This document shows, in pieces, positions 34,366 to 43,176 of a stretch of DNA of 47,496 bases. The notes below the pieces were generated by a model. The model did no database searches. It was not told where the DNA came from and saw only the letters and a program-made list of their open reading frames with translations. The stretch comes from an uncultured Mediterranea sp. (GTDB lineage: Bacteria; Bacteroidota; Bacteroidia; Bacteroidales; Bacteroidaceae). The first letter of the stretch is position 1, and the number at the start of each line of letters is the position of its first letter. Location: NCBI GenBank assembly GCA_946056155.1, contig CAMGIP010000003.1, positions 1 to 47,496 on the forward strand. The letters run 5' to 3'. The position numbers and the translations under genes are program-made.

Positions 34366-34373
34366 TAACTTTG
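34366..34373 (+). promoter_or_regulatory. Promoter -7 element of the DUF4837/pdxA operon
   Basis: TAACTTTG matches TAnnTTTG, 33 bases before the ATG at 34406. No -33 TTTG at the expected distance. Confidence 0.45.
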
Positions 34374-34405
34374 TCTAGTTTTGTACATTTAAAGCGTATC
34401 ACCCT

Positions 34406-35425
34406 ATGAAGAAGTTCTCTTATTTTTGCCTTTTTGCCTTAGTGGTCCTCTTGTCATCCTGCACAGGTAAGAGTGGTAGCGGCAGAGCATACGAGTTGTT
34501 AGTAGTTGTCAATCAGGATCTTTGGGAACGTCCGGCTGGACGTGCCTTGTATGAGGTATTGGACACTGATGTGCCCTGTCTTCCGCAGTCGGAGCGTTCA
34601 TTCCGCATCATGAATGCCGCTCCCCAGCATTATGACGGTACGCTGAAGCTCTTGCGCAACATTATCATCGTGGATGTGAATGGGCAGAAATACACCCAGC
34701 CCAAGTTTCGCTATGCCAAGGATGTCTATGCCACCCCGCAGACCATCCTGACTATCCAGGCTCCCGATGAGGAGTCGTTCGCTGCTTTCGTGACCAAGCA
34801 TGGCCAACTCATCATTGACTTCTTTACCCACGCTGAGATGAACCGTCAGATTCGTCAGTTGGAGAGCCGTCACAACGATTTTGTATCTACAAAGGTGAAG
34901 AGCCTATTTGATTGTGAGGTATGGGTACCAGCCGAACTCTCTTCCTATAAGGAGGGTGACCATTTCTTCTGGGCAGGCACCAATGTGGCTACAGGTGACC
35001 AGAACTTCCTCATCTACTCCTATCCATATACCGATAAGAACACTTTTACTCCCGAATATTTCATCCACAAGCGCGACTCTGTGCTCAAGATTAATATCCC
35101 TGGCGCACGAGAAGGCTCTTATATGAAGACCGATTCTCTGCTTACTGAAGCCCGCGCCATTACGGTACAAGGTGCTTATTGTCAGGAAGTGCGTGGATTG
35201 TGGCGTATTAAGGGTGATATGATGGGTGGTCCGTACGTGGCCCATGCCCGCGTGGATGAGGTGAACGGCCGCGTTATCGTAGCCGAGATATTTGTCTATT
35301 CTCCGGACAAGATGAAACGCAATCTGGTGCGTCAGATGGAGGCTTCGCTCTATACCCTGCGCCTGCCGGGCAGCATACAGTCTAATAATGAAATACCTCT
35401 CGACGGTGTGGAGGCAACCAATTAA
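34406..35425 (+). CDS. DUF4837-family lipoprotein
   Basis: The 339-residue lipoprotein has a signal peptide and lipobox LLSSC (Cys19). The sequence YELLVVVNQDLWERPAGRALYEVLDTDVPCLPQSE is the typical beginning of DUF4837, a Bacteroidetes-restricted family with no known biochemical function. Other segments, such as WVPAELSSYKEGDHFFWAGTN and IPGAREGSYMKTDSLLTEAR, are consistent with full length. It lies 29 bases before pdxA and probably shares its transcript. Confidence 0.8.
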   Translation: MKKFSYFCLFALVVLLSSCTGKSGSGRAYELLVVVNQDLWERPAGRALYEVLDTDVPCLPQSERSFRIMNAAPQHYDGTLKLLRNIIIVDVNGQKYTQPKFRYAKDVYATPQTILTIQAPDEESFAAFVTKHGQLIIDFFTHAEMNRQIRQLESRHNDFVSTKVKSLFDCEVWVPAELSSYKEGDHFFWAGTNVATGDQNFLIYSYPYTDKNTFTPEYFIHKRDSVLKINIPGAREGSYMKTDSLLTEARAITVQGAYCQEVRGLWRIKGDMMGGPYVAHARVDEVNGRVIVAEIFVYSPDKMKRNLVRQMEASLYTLRLPGSIQSNNEIPLDGVEATN

Positions 35426-35454
35426 TTTTGAACCAAAGAGTTATCAATAACAAT

Positions 35455-36549
35455 ATGGAAGACAATAGAATACGTATAGGTATCACGCAAGGTGACATCA
35501 ACGGTGTGGGTTATGAGGTGATTCTCAAGACCTTTGCCGAACCCATGATGTGTGAACTTTGCACCCCTATCATATACGGGTCGCCCAAGGTGGCCGCTTA
35601 CCACCGCAAGGCACTTGATTTGCCCACAAATTTCAGCATCATATCTTCGGCTGCCGAGGCACAGCCCAACCGGCTGAATATAGTCAACTGCACCAATGAT
35701 GAGGTCAAGGTGGAGTTCTCCAAGGCAGACCCCGATGCGGGCAAAGCTGCCTTTGATGCGTTGGAACGGGCTATGGAGGAGTATCAGAAGGGATTGATTG
35801 ATGCAGTTGTTACGGCTCCTATCAACAAGCATACCATCCAACAGGAGGGTTTCTCCTTCCCTGGACACACCGAATACATTGAACAGAAGATGGGAGAGGG
35901 CAAGGCGTTGATGATTCTCATGAAGGATGATTTCCGCATGGCGCTGGTTACCACTCATCTGCCTGTCAGTCAGATAGCTCAGGCGATTACCAAAGAGGCC
36001 ATCATGGAGAAACTCGACATCTTTAATCAATCCTTGAAGATGGACTTCGACATCAGTGCACCCCGCATTGCTGTCCTTTCGCTCAATCCCCATGCCGGAG
36101 ACGATGGCCTGTTGGGCACCGAGGAGCGGGAGATTATTCTTCCAGCCCTCAAGGAGATGAAGGAAAAGGGTATTCTCTGCTACGGACCGTATGCAGCTGA
36201 CGGATTCATGGGCTCTGGTAACTTCAGCCACTTCGACGGTATCTTGGCTATGTATCACGACCAGGGTCTGGCTCCCTTCAAGGCATTAGCCATGGATGAA
36301 GGGGTCAACTACACCGCGGGTTTGCCTATTGTGCGCACTTCTCCGGCTCATGGTACAGCCTACGACATTGCAGGCAAGGGCGTTGCTTCGGAAGATTCAT
36401 TCCGTCAGGCCGTTTATGTAGCCATTGATGTCTTCAGAAACCGTTGTCGTTATCGTGCCCGTCACGCCAATCCCTTGCGCAAGCAGTATTATGAAAAGCG
36501 GGACGACAGCGATAAATTGAAACTTGACGCTCCCGACGAGATGTTATAA
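35455..36549 (+). CDS. pdxA: 4-hydroxythreonine-4-phosphate dehydrogenase
   Basis: PdxA oxidises 4-phosphohydroxy-L-threonine in pyridoxal phosphate synthesis. The 364-residue product (start at the ATG at 35455, MEDNRIRIGITQGD; an in-frame TTG at 35428 is less likely) has GDINGVGYEVILKTF, VVTAPINKHTIQQEGFSFPGHTEYI with metal-ligand His, LVTTHLPVSQI, LSLNPHAGDDGLLGTEE, YDGILAMYHDQGLAPFKAL-type metal site and VRTSPAHGTAYDIAGKG. Family length and motif order are as expected. A structured terminator follows. Confidence 0.95.
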   Translation: MEDNRIRIGITQGDINGVGYEVILKTFAEPMMCELCTPIIYGSPKVAAYHRKALDLPTNFSIISSAAEAQPNRLNIVNCTNDEVKVEFSKADPDAGKAAFDALERAMEEYQKGLIDAVVTAPINKHTIQQEGFSFPGHTEYIEQKMGEGKALMILMKDDFRMALVTTHLPVSQIAQAITKEAIMEKLDIFNQSLKMDFDISAPRIAVLSLNPHAGDDGLLGTEEREIILPALKEMKEKGILCYGPYAADGFMGSGNFSHFDGILAMYHDQGLAPFKALAMDEGVNYTAGLPIVRTSPAHGTAYDIAGKGVASEDSFRQAVYVAIDVFRNRCRYRARHANPLRKQYYEKRDDSDKLKLDAPDEML

Positions 36550-36568
36550 CCCGGAAGCTCCAGCTGTG

Positions 36569-36637
36569 CAGAGCAAGCGTTGCTACCGGTTCCGGTAGCG
36601 AGAGCAGATGAACATCTTAGACCGTTGCTCTGTTTTA
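36569..36637 (+). terminator. Terminator with competing stems after pdxA
   Basis: CAGAGCAA at 36569-36576 pairs with TTGCTCTG at 36625-36632 followed by TTTTA. The loop holds a second stem, GCTACCGG/CCGGTAGC (36582-36599). AGCAA and TTGCT at 36572-36584 could form a small alternative hairpin that excludes the outer stem. The structure sits between pdxA and the sigma-54 activator gene. Confidence 0.6.
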
Positions 36638-36683
36638 TGGAAGGGATTAGAAATTGAATTTGTAGAAATAGGAAATATTGTAC

Positions 36684-38039
36684 ATGGTAAAGGCCGAATT
36701 ACAACAGGTGAAATTGCGCTTTGGCATTGTGGGCAACTCCGAAGGGTTGCTGCGTGCCATTGATGTGGCCATGCAGGTGGCACCTACCGATATGTCTGTG
36801 CTCATTACCGGCGAGAGCGGTGTGGGAAAGGAGAGTTTTCCTCAGATTATCCATCAGAACAGCCGCCGTAAACATGGGCAATACATAGCCGTCAACTGCG
36901 GCGCCATCCCGGAAGGAACCATCGACTCTGAACTGTTCGGACACGAGAAGGGGGCATTTACAGGTGCCATCAGCGAACGCAAAGGCTATTTCGGTGAGGC
37001 TGATGGGGGAACCATCTTCTTGGATGAGGTGGGTGAATTGCCTATGCCTACCCAGGCCCGTCTGCTCCGTGTGCTGGAGAATGGAGAGTTCATTAAGGTG
37101 GGCTCTTCCAAGGTGGAGAAGACCAACGTGCGCATTGTGGCTGCCACCAATGTCAATCTGGAACGTGCCATCGCCAATGGCCGCTTCCGTGAAGACCTTT
37201 TCTACAGGCTTAGTACTGTCCCCATACAGGTGCCCCCTCTTCGGGAGCGGGGTGAGGATGTGGCACTGCTGTTTCGTAAATTTGCCACAGACTTTGCCGA
37301 AAAGTATCACATGCCCCCCATTCAACTGAATGAAGCCGCCAAAAAGTTGCTCTTGAGCTATGCTTGGCCGGGCAATGTGCGCCAACTCAAGAATGTCACT
37401 GAACGTATTTCCATCATCGAGACTTCCAGGGACATTACCCCTGAGATTCTACAGGTATATCTGCCGAAGTCGCGTGTGGAACAACAGTTGCCCATGCGCT
37501 TCGGTGATGCCCAGCAGGGATTTGAAGGAGAACGTGAATTGCTCTATAAGGTTATCTTTGACTTGAAACAGGAGCTGAATGAACTTAGACAGAAGGTTGA
37601 TCATCTCTCAGCTTCCTCGCCGATTGGCTCAGGGTACTATCCCACCCATCAGCCCGTGGATACCACCACTCATCCTGTAGTGACCACTACTCACCCGATG
37701 GTACAAGGTACCCATCCTGCGGTAGCCACCCACCCCAATATGATGCCGGGCACTACTGTCCTGCCCTCCAATCCTCAGGTGTTGAATACGCCTTCTGCCG
37801 AAGAGGTGGGTGTTACAACCATCATACGTACCCCTAAGCATCCCGTCTCTTCCATTAAAGACGACGAGATACAGGATGCCACTGAGTTTGAAGAAACGGC
37901 CATTTCCATTGACGAGGCCGAACGCGAACTTATCCAGCGGGCCTTGGCACGCAATAGAGGACGCAGGCGACTCGCAGCTCAGGAGTTGAACATTTCCGAA
38001 CGTACCCTCTATCGAAAAATCAAAGAGTACGGATTGGAA
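36684..38039 (+). CDS. Sigma-54-dependent transcriptional activator without sensor domain
   Basis: The stop codon TAG follows at 38040-38042. The product is a 452-residue bacterial enhancer-binding protein. The AAA+ domain begins almost at the N-terminus: Walker A GESGVGKE (residues 43-50), the sigma-54 contact motif GAFTGA (90-95), Walker B GGTIFLDEVGE, and arginine-finger region FREDLFYRL. Then follow a short coiled-coil segment (about 285-308), a linker with repeated Thr-His-Pro units (about 319-351), and a C-terminal Fis-type helix-turn-helix (LAAQELNISERTLYRKIKEYGLE). There is no receiver, GAF or PAS domain, so input must come from a partner or from expression level. The GAFTGA motif is intact, so it should activate RpoN promoters. 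It is followed 39 bases later by lptE. Confidence 0.92.
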
Positions 38040-38080
38040 TAGGCTTGGATATAATGATTTAGCATTGGATTTTTAAGCGA

Positions 38081-38608
38081 ATGAATGACATGAAGAATAT
38101 ATTGAGCGGATGGGTTGTGGCAGCGGTTTCGTTGCTGCTGCTCTCCTCGTGCCGCATATCTATGGGGTTGGCTCCCATCAGCTCCATCGACTATAGCAAA
38201 GTGAAGACGGTCTCCATTGCCACTTTCCAGAACCAGGCGGAATACGTGTATGCGCCATTGGCAACAGAGTTCAACCAGAAGTTGAAGGATATGTTCATCC
38301 AGCAGACCCGTTTGACCATGGTGAAGAGCGGTGGCGACCTGGAGATTGATGGAGAGATTACCGGGTACAACCAGTACAATGAATCGGTGGATGCCAGTGG
38401 CTTCTCCTCCAAGGTGAAACTGACACTCACGGTCAATGTGCGTTATGTGAACAATACCAATCACGAAGAGGACTTTGAGCAGAAATTCTCTGCTTTCCAG
38501 ACTTATGACTCCTCCAAACTGCTTACTCAGGTGCAGGATGAACTGATTACCGTGATGGTCAAGGATATTACAGAACAGATTTTCAACGCTACTGTGGCCA
38601 ACTGGTAA
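38081..38608 (+). CDS. lptE: LPS-assembly lipoprotein LptE
   Basis: The 175-residue lipoprotein has a signal peptide and lipobox LLSSC, followed by ISMGLAPISSIDYSKVKTVSIATFQNQAEYVYAPLATEFNQKLKDMF. This matches the Bacteroidetes LptE group (PF04390), the plug lipoprotein of the LptD outer-membrane LPS translocon. An ATG at 38090 is an alternative start. It lies between the sigma-54 activator and a TPR-tailed protein, with 4 bases to the next gene, so these form one operon. Confidence 0.85.
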   Translation: MNDMKNILSGWVVAAVSLLLLSSCRISMGLAPISSIDYSKVKTVSIATFQNQAEYVYAPLATEFNQKLKDMFIQQTRLTMVKSGGDLEIDGEITGYNQYNESVDASGFSSKVKLTLTVNVRYVNNTNHEEDFEQKFSAFQTYDSSKLLTQVQDELITVMVKDITEQIFNATVANW

Positions 38609-38612
38609 TCCC

Positions 38613-39515
38613 ATGATAAATTCTGTTCTGCTGCAACAATGGATCGAGCATCCCGAGATGCTCAATCGGGACACGCTCTACGAGTTACGCACTTGTTTGG
38701 CAGTCTATCCCTTTTTCCAGTCGTTGTGGCTGCTCTATCTCAAGAACCTCTATCTTCTTCATGACCCCTCTTTCAGCGAGGAGTTGCGTCGCGCTGCTCT
38801 CTACGTGGCTGATCGCAAGGCTCTGTTCTACCTGATTGAGGGCGAACGCTATCGGATTAGGCAACGTCCTCTTCCCATTGTGGCTACGGAAGATACGCTC
38901 CCCGAAGAGTCCGTTGACCGCACACTATCCCTCATTGATGCCTATCTCTCTGAGGTTCCCGATGAACAGCCCGCTGCATCTGGTCTCTCTTATACCGCAG
39001 ATTATACTGCCTTCCTCTTGCAGGAGAATGAGTCGTCGGAGGAGGAGGAAGAGGCTATCCCTCTGCTGAAGGGACACGAACTGATTGAAGGCTTTCTCCG
39101 GCAAGCACATCCTGAGGCGCATGAACTCCCCTCAGTTCCTGCCGCTGTTTCCACCGAACCCTCACAGGCAACCGCTTCGGCTATGGACGAGTCATCCTCT
39201 CATCTTCTCCCTCAAGCACCACCTGTTACAGCTCCGTTGGAGAGCAATGAGTGTTCGAGCATATCGGATGAGTCTCCTTCTGATGTTGAAACTTTTGAAG
39301 AAGACTCTCCGTCCCCCTCTTTTGAGGCCGATGAGGTGGAAAAGAGCTGTTTTACCGAAACATTAGCAAAAATCTATATCAAACAGCACAGATATGAGAA
39401 GGCCCTTGAAATTATCAAGAAATTAAGTTTGAATTATCCAAAAAAAAATGCTTACTTTGCAGACCAAATAAGATTTTTGGAAAAATTGATTATTAACGCT
39501 AAAACCAAAGAATAA
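38613..39515 (+). CDS. Conserved hypothetical protein with C-terminal TPR-like tail
   Basis: The 300-residue soluble protein has no signal peptide. The N-terminal part (LLQQWIEHPEMLNRDTLYEL; LAVYPFFQSLWLLYLKNLY) is helical, and the middle (about residues 90-245) is an acidic, Ser/Pro/Glu-rich, probably disordered region. The end FTETLAKIYIKQHRYEKALEIIKKLSLNYPKK is a single TPR-like unit. I recognise the order lptE - this protein - secG as recurrent in Bacteroidales, but no function is known to me. It starts 4 bases after lptE and ends 2 bases before secG. Confidence 0.75.
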   Translation: MINSVLLQQWIEHPEMLNRDTLYELRTCLAVYPFFQSLWLLYLKNLYLLHDPSFSEELRRAALYVADRKALFYLIEGERYRIRQRPLPIVATEDTLPEESVDRTLSLIDAYLSEVPDEQPAASGLSYTADYTAFLLQENESSEEEEEAIPLLKGHELIEGFLRQAHPEAHELPSVPAAVSTEPSQATASAMDESSSHLLPQAPPVTAPLESNECSSISDESPSDVETFEEDSPSPSFEADEVEKSCFTETLAKIYIKQHRYEKALEIIKKLSLNYPKKNAYFADQIRFLEKLIINAKTKE

Positions 39516-39517
39516 AA

Positions 39518-39895
39518 ATGTATTTATTATTGATTATCTTGATGGTGATTGTATCACTGTTGATGTGCTTGATTGTTCTGATTCAGAACTCTAAGGGTGG
39601 TGGCCTGGCTTCAGGCTTCTCTTCTTCAAACCAGATTATGGGTGTGCGTAAGACAACTGACTTCTTGGAGAAGGCTACATGGACGCTGGCCGGTTGCATG
39701 GTTGTTTTCAGCATCATCTCGGCTTATACCATCAGCTCTTCTGCAGATGAGAAGGGTGGTGTGATTCTGGAGCAGGCTCAGCAAGAGGAGAAGACCAATC
39801 CCTACAACTTGCCGCAAGGTGCAGCTGCTCCTGCTGCAGCTTCTGACGCAGAACCTGCTGCGGCAACCGAGAATGCAGCTTCTGATGCCAACTAA
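39518..39895 (+). CDS. secG: Preprotein translocase subunit SecG
   Basis: SecG is a small subunit of the SecYEG channel. The 125-residue product has two membrane helices (residues 1-21 and about 52-72) flanking the cytoplasmic NSKGGGLASGFSSSNQIMGVRKTTDFLEK loop, the most conserved part of SecG. An Ala/Pro/Glu-rich tail follows. It is the last gene of its operon, ahead of a strong hairpin terminator. Confidence 0.93.
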   Translation: MYLLLIILMVIVSLLMCLIVLIQNSKGGGLASGFSSSNQIMGVRKTTDFLEKATWTLAGCMVVFSIISAYTISSSADEKGGVILEQAQQEEKTNPYNLPQGAAAPAAASDAEPAAATENAASDAN

Positions 39896-39943
39896 TCATC
39901 GGAACATTCGGCCAATCATCAAATGATATTTCACGTGAAGGTG

Positions 39944-39990
39944 AGCGGGATTGTATAGTGTGAAAGGCATTATACAATCCCGCTTACTCT
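39944..39990 (+). terminator. Terminator after secG
   Basis: A 14-bp perfect stem, 39944-39957 with 39971-39984 (loop of 13), followed by TACTCTTTGG. It lies about 50 bases after the secG stop. Confidence 0.8.
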
Positions 39991-40062
39991 TTGGCCCCAT
40001 TCTTATGGGCCATGCCTCATCATTCATTCGTCATTTCTAATCATTTAATCATACGCTTTACA

Positions 40063-41727
40063 ATGAAGACAACGGATAACCTCACCCAGACGCTGCGCGA
40101 TTCGGCAGCCATGCGGTGGACAGTTCTGCTCTTTTTGGCATTTGCCATGTTCTGTTCATACATCTTTATGGACATTCTCTCTCCCATCAAGGACCTGATG
40201 CAATCCACCCGCGGCTGGGACTCCACCGCTTTCGGTACCATGCAGGGCTCGGAGACCTTCCTCAATGTATTTGTGTTCTTCCTCATCTTTGCCGGTATCA
40301 TCCTCGACAAGATGGGTGTGCGTTTCACCGCCATCCTCTCCGGTGTAGTGATGCTGGTAGGTGCCGTCATCAACTGGTATGCTGTGACCGAGGCTTTTGC
40401 AGGCAGTGGTCTGGAGGCTTGGTTCAACAGCCACTTGAACTACATTCCCGGTTTCGATGAGTTGGGTATTTCCCCCTTCTACGAAGGTATGCCCGCTTCC
40501 GCCAAGTTTGCTGCCGTAGGTTTCATGTGCTTCGGTTGTGGTGTGGAGATGGCCGGTATCACCGTATCTCGTGGTATCGTCAAGTGGTTCAAGGGCCGCG
40601 AGATGGCTTTGGCCATGGGCTCGGAGATGGCCTTGGCCCGTTTGGGTGTGGCCACCTGCATGATCTTCTCGCCCATGTTTGCCAAGTGGGGTGGTGTGAT
40701 TGACGTCTCCCGTTCGGTAGCTTTTGGTGTAGTTCTGCTGATGATTGCCCTCATCATGTTCATTGTCTATTTCTTCATGGACAAGCGGTTGGACGAGCAG
40801 ACCGGTGAGGCTGAAGAGAAAGATGACCCCTTCAAGATCAGTGATCTGGGTGCTATCCTCTCCAGCAGCGGATTCTGGTTGGTCGCTCTGCTCTGCGTGC
40901 TCTACTACTCGGCCATATTCCCCTTCCAGAAGTATGCCGTGAACATGCTCCAGTGCAACCTCTCCTTCAGCGAGGTACCTGCCGACTCCTTCTGGGCAAC
41001 GAATACCGTTACCGTCATCCAATATGTGATTATGCTGGTAGTGGCTGCTGCTGCTTTTGCTAGCAACTTCTGCAAGCGCACCGCTGTAAAGGGTGGCCTG
41101 TTGGCGCTTGCCTGTCTCTCCTTGATTGTCTTCTGCTACATGGGCTATATGCGCCAGAGCGCTGAGACCGTCTTTGCCGTCTTCCCGCTTTTGGCCGTAG
41201 GTATCACCCCCATTTTGGGCAACTACGTCGATCACAAGGGCAAAGCCGCTTCCATGCTGGTCGTTGGTTCGCTGTTGCTGATTTTCTGTCACCTCACCTT
41301 TGCCTTTGTATTGCCGATGTTCAAGGAGAGTGCTGTAGGCGGTATCATGGTGGCCTATCTGACCATTCTCGTGTTGGGTGCCAGCTTTTCTTTGGTTCCC
41401 GCTTCTCTTTGGCCGAGTGTGCCCAAGCTGGTGGATGCCAAGATTATCGGTAGTGCTTATGCACTGATTTTCTGGATTCAGAATATTGGTCTCTGGCTCT
41501 TCCCATTGCTTATCGGTAAGGTGCTTGACCAGACCAATCCGCAGTTGGTAGCCGACCTGAAGGCTGGTGTCATTACGCCGGAACAGGCCGCTGTCTCCTA
41601 CGACTATACCGCTCCTTTGGTCATGCTTGCCTGCTTAGGTGTGGCCGCACTAATTCTCGGCTTTGTACTGAAGGTGGTGGATAAGAAGAAAGGCTTGGGT
41701 CTTGAAGAACCCAACATCAAGGCATAA
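40063..41727 (+). CDS. MFS transporter (MFSD1-like group)
   Basis: The 554-residue inner-membrane transporter has about twelve helices. Visible MFS features: helix 1 with FCSYIFMDILSPIKDLM, the loop 2-3 DKMGVRF motif, and a C-terminal half with ASLWPSVPKLVDAKIIGSAYALIFWIQNIGLWLFPLLIGKVLD. That C-terminal segment resembles the eukaryotic MFSD1 group, some members of which carry dipeptides; the substrate here is unproven. I start at the ATG at 40063 (MKTTDNLTQTL); the frame upstream to 39991 is only leader. It lies alone between two terminators. A charged segment (DEQTGEAEEKDDPFK) links the two halves. Confidence 0.85.
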   Translation: MKTTDNLTQTLRDSAAMRWTVLLFLAFAMFCSYIFMDILSPIKDLMQSTRGWDSTAFGTMQGSETFLNVFVFFLIFAGIILDKMGVRFTAILSGVVMLVGAVINWYAVTEAFAGSGLEAWFNSHLNYIPGFDELGISPFYEGMPASAKFAAVGFMCFGCGVEMAGITVSRGIVKWFKGREMALAMGSEMALARLGVATCMIFSPMFAKWGGVIDVSRSVAFGVVLLMIALIMFIVYFFMDKRLDEQTGEAEEKDDPFKISDLGAILSSSGFWLVALLCVLYYSAIFPFQKYAVNMLQCNLSFSEVPADSFWATNTVTVIQYVIMLVVAAAAFASNFCKRTAVKGGLLALACLSLIVFCYMGYMRQSAETVFAVFPLLAVGITPILGNYVDHKGKAASMLVVGSLLLIFCHLTFAFVLPMFKESAVGGIMVAYLTILVLGASFSLVPASLWPSVPKLVDAKIIGSAYALIFWIQNIGLWLFPLLIGKVLDQTNPQLVADLKAGVITPEQAAVSYDYTAPLVMLACLGVAALILGFVLKVVDKKKGLGLEEPNIKA

Positions 41728-41802
41728 CAAGGGCAATTGAAACGAATTACTCATTTGTATTGAAATAAGGGGTATTCGTTCTGTTGCGACTCTTATCAAT
41801 AG

Positions 41803-41853
41803 CTTGCCCGATGAATCACACGCTACGACGTGCGGTTCATCGGGCAAGTTTTA
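41803..41853 (+). terminator. Terminator after the MFS gene
   Basis: CTTGCCCGATGAA pairs with TTCATCGGGCAAG (41803-41815 with 41836-41848), with a further CACG/CGTG pairing inside, then TTTTAT. It faces the convergent efflux operon ending at 41904. Confidence 0.88.
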
Positions 41854-41903
41854 TGTTTGGATGTGTACCCGACGAGTGAATTCACGATTCTCGCGGATTC
41901 CTA

Positions 41904-43163
41904 TCAGAGTCGGCTGCGGTAGAGTTCGGCTACAGCACGCTGGTATTCCCCTTCGAGGGCGAAAAGGTTGCTCTGGCTTTGGTAGATGATGGAGACCTCC
42001 ACGAAGTAGTCGATGAGGCTGATTTGTCCCTCCATCAGGGCCTTCTCCAAAAGCGTCAAGTTCTGCTGGGCCGACAGCGTGCTTTGGTACTCTTGTATCG
42101 ACTGCTGCAACTGGTAAGCCTCTTCATAGAGACTGCTCAGACGTGCCTGTTCCTTGTCTTGGGCATCTTCTCGCTGGAGCTTCAAACCGGTAGCCTGTGA
42201 GCGGGCACTTTTCACCTTCGAGCGGTTCTCGAAGAGGGGGAAAGAGAATCCTACCACCACACCATTCAGCGGATGTCCGCTTTCGGTGTTTCTTCGGTAT
42301 CCCAACTCCAGTCGGGGTAACCATCCCTGCTTGTTGAGCCCAATACTTTTCTCTGCCGCCAACTGACGACTTTTGAGGGCACGCAGTGAGGGGTCTGTCT
42401 CCATCAGTTCACCCATCAGCGTCACCAAGTCTCCGGGGAGCGGTTGCTCTTTGAAATGGTCCAGTCCCAACGTATCTGCAGTAGGTACGGCTGGCCCCAA
42501 CGGTGTGGGACGTCCTGGGAGTAGCGGCTGGTTACCGTTGAGTGCCAGCAACTGTTGCGTTTTGTTCCGGATGGCTATCTCTCCAAGGCGGTATTCCGTG
42601 CGGGCATTCAGCCGCTCCAACTCAATCTTGTTGGTCTCTATCAAATTGGCATCCCCCTCTTGAAGCCGTTTCTGGTAGAGCTTGGCCAGTTTCTCGGCCT
42701 GCTCCATCCGCTCCTTCAGCAGTTTCTGCTGCCGGTTCAGCGTGGTAATCTCAATGCAGAGTAGTTTTGCCTCCAAGAGAATCCGTTGCCGGGTAGCCTC
42801 CGTTGCGGCATCAATGGAACTGTAGAGGTGGCGGTTCATGCCTCCCCGCGACAGGTAGCGGGTGGGGAAGTCAAAGCTTTGGCTCACCACCAACTCGCCC
42901 ACCGTGATGTTCTTGTCCTTCGAGTCCCACAGGTGAGCATAGCTCAGAGTAGGATCGGGCAGATTGTTGCTACTCTTCTGTTCCAGTTTCTCTGCACGGG
43001 CCAATTGGGTGGCTGCCTGCAGTTCGCGGTTGTGCAGTTCAATCTGTTGCAGTATGCCTTCTATACCAGGTCGCTCCTGCCCCAGCGCTGTTCCCCCAGC
43101 CATCAGGCTGCTGAGGGTACATAATATAATAGGTATATGTTTCATTCCTTTCATAGCTTTCAT
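41904..43163 (-). CDS. TolC-family outer-membrane efflux channel (CusC-like)
   Basis: The protein (about 419 residues from the ATG at 43163; ATGs at 43154 and 43145 are equally possible) has a signal peptide (IPIILCTLSSLMAGGTALGQ) and two OEP repeats with long helices: IEGILQQIELHNRELQAATQLARAEKL, LPDPTLSYAHLWD and later LMETDPSLRALKSRQLAAEKSIGL, WLPRLELGYRRN. These are typical TolC/OEP domains. Its 5' end overlaps or abuts the end of the RND pump gene at 43177. It should form the outer-membrane exit of the tripartite pump. Confidence 0.88.
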   Translation of the reverse strand: MKAMKGMKHIPIILCTLSSLMAGGTALGQERPGIEGILQQIELHNRELQAATQLARAEKLEQKSSNNLPDPTLSYAHLWDSKDKNITVGELVVSQSFDFPTRYLSRGGMNRHLYSSIDAATEATRQRILLEAKLLCIEITTLNRQQKLLKERMEQAEKLAKLYQKRLQEGDANLIETNKIELERLNARTEYRLGEIAIRNKTQQLLALNGNQPLLPGRPTPLGPAVPTADTLGLDHFKEQPLPGDLVTLMGELMETDPSLRALKSRQLAAEKSIGLNKQGWLPRLELGYRRNTESGHPLNGVVVGFSFPLFENRSKVKSARSQATGLKLQREDAQDKEQARLSSLYEEAYQLQQSIQEYQSTLSAQQNLTLLEKALMEGQISLIDYFVEVSIIYQSQSNLFALEGEYQRAVAELYRSRL

Positions 43164-43176
43164 TCTTTTAATGTTT

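Noticed and set aside
40156-41292. 378-codon open frame on the minus strand over the MFS gene
   Set aside because: Very His/Gly/Glu-rich with no recognisable fold; it is a codon-usage shadow of the membrane protein.
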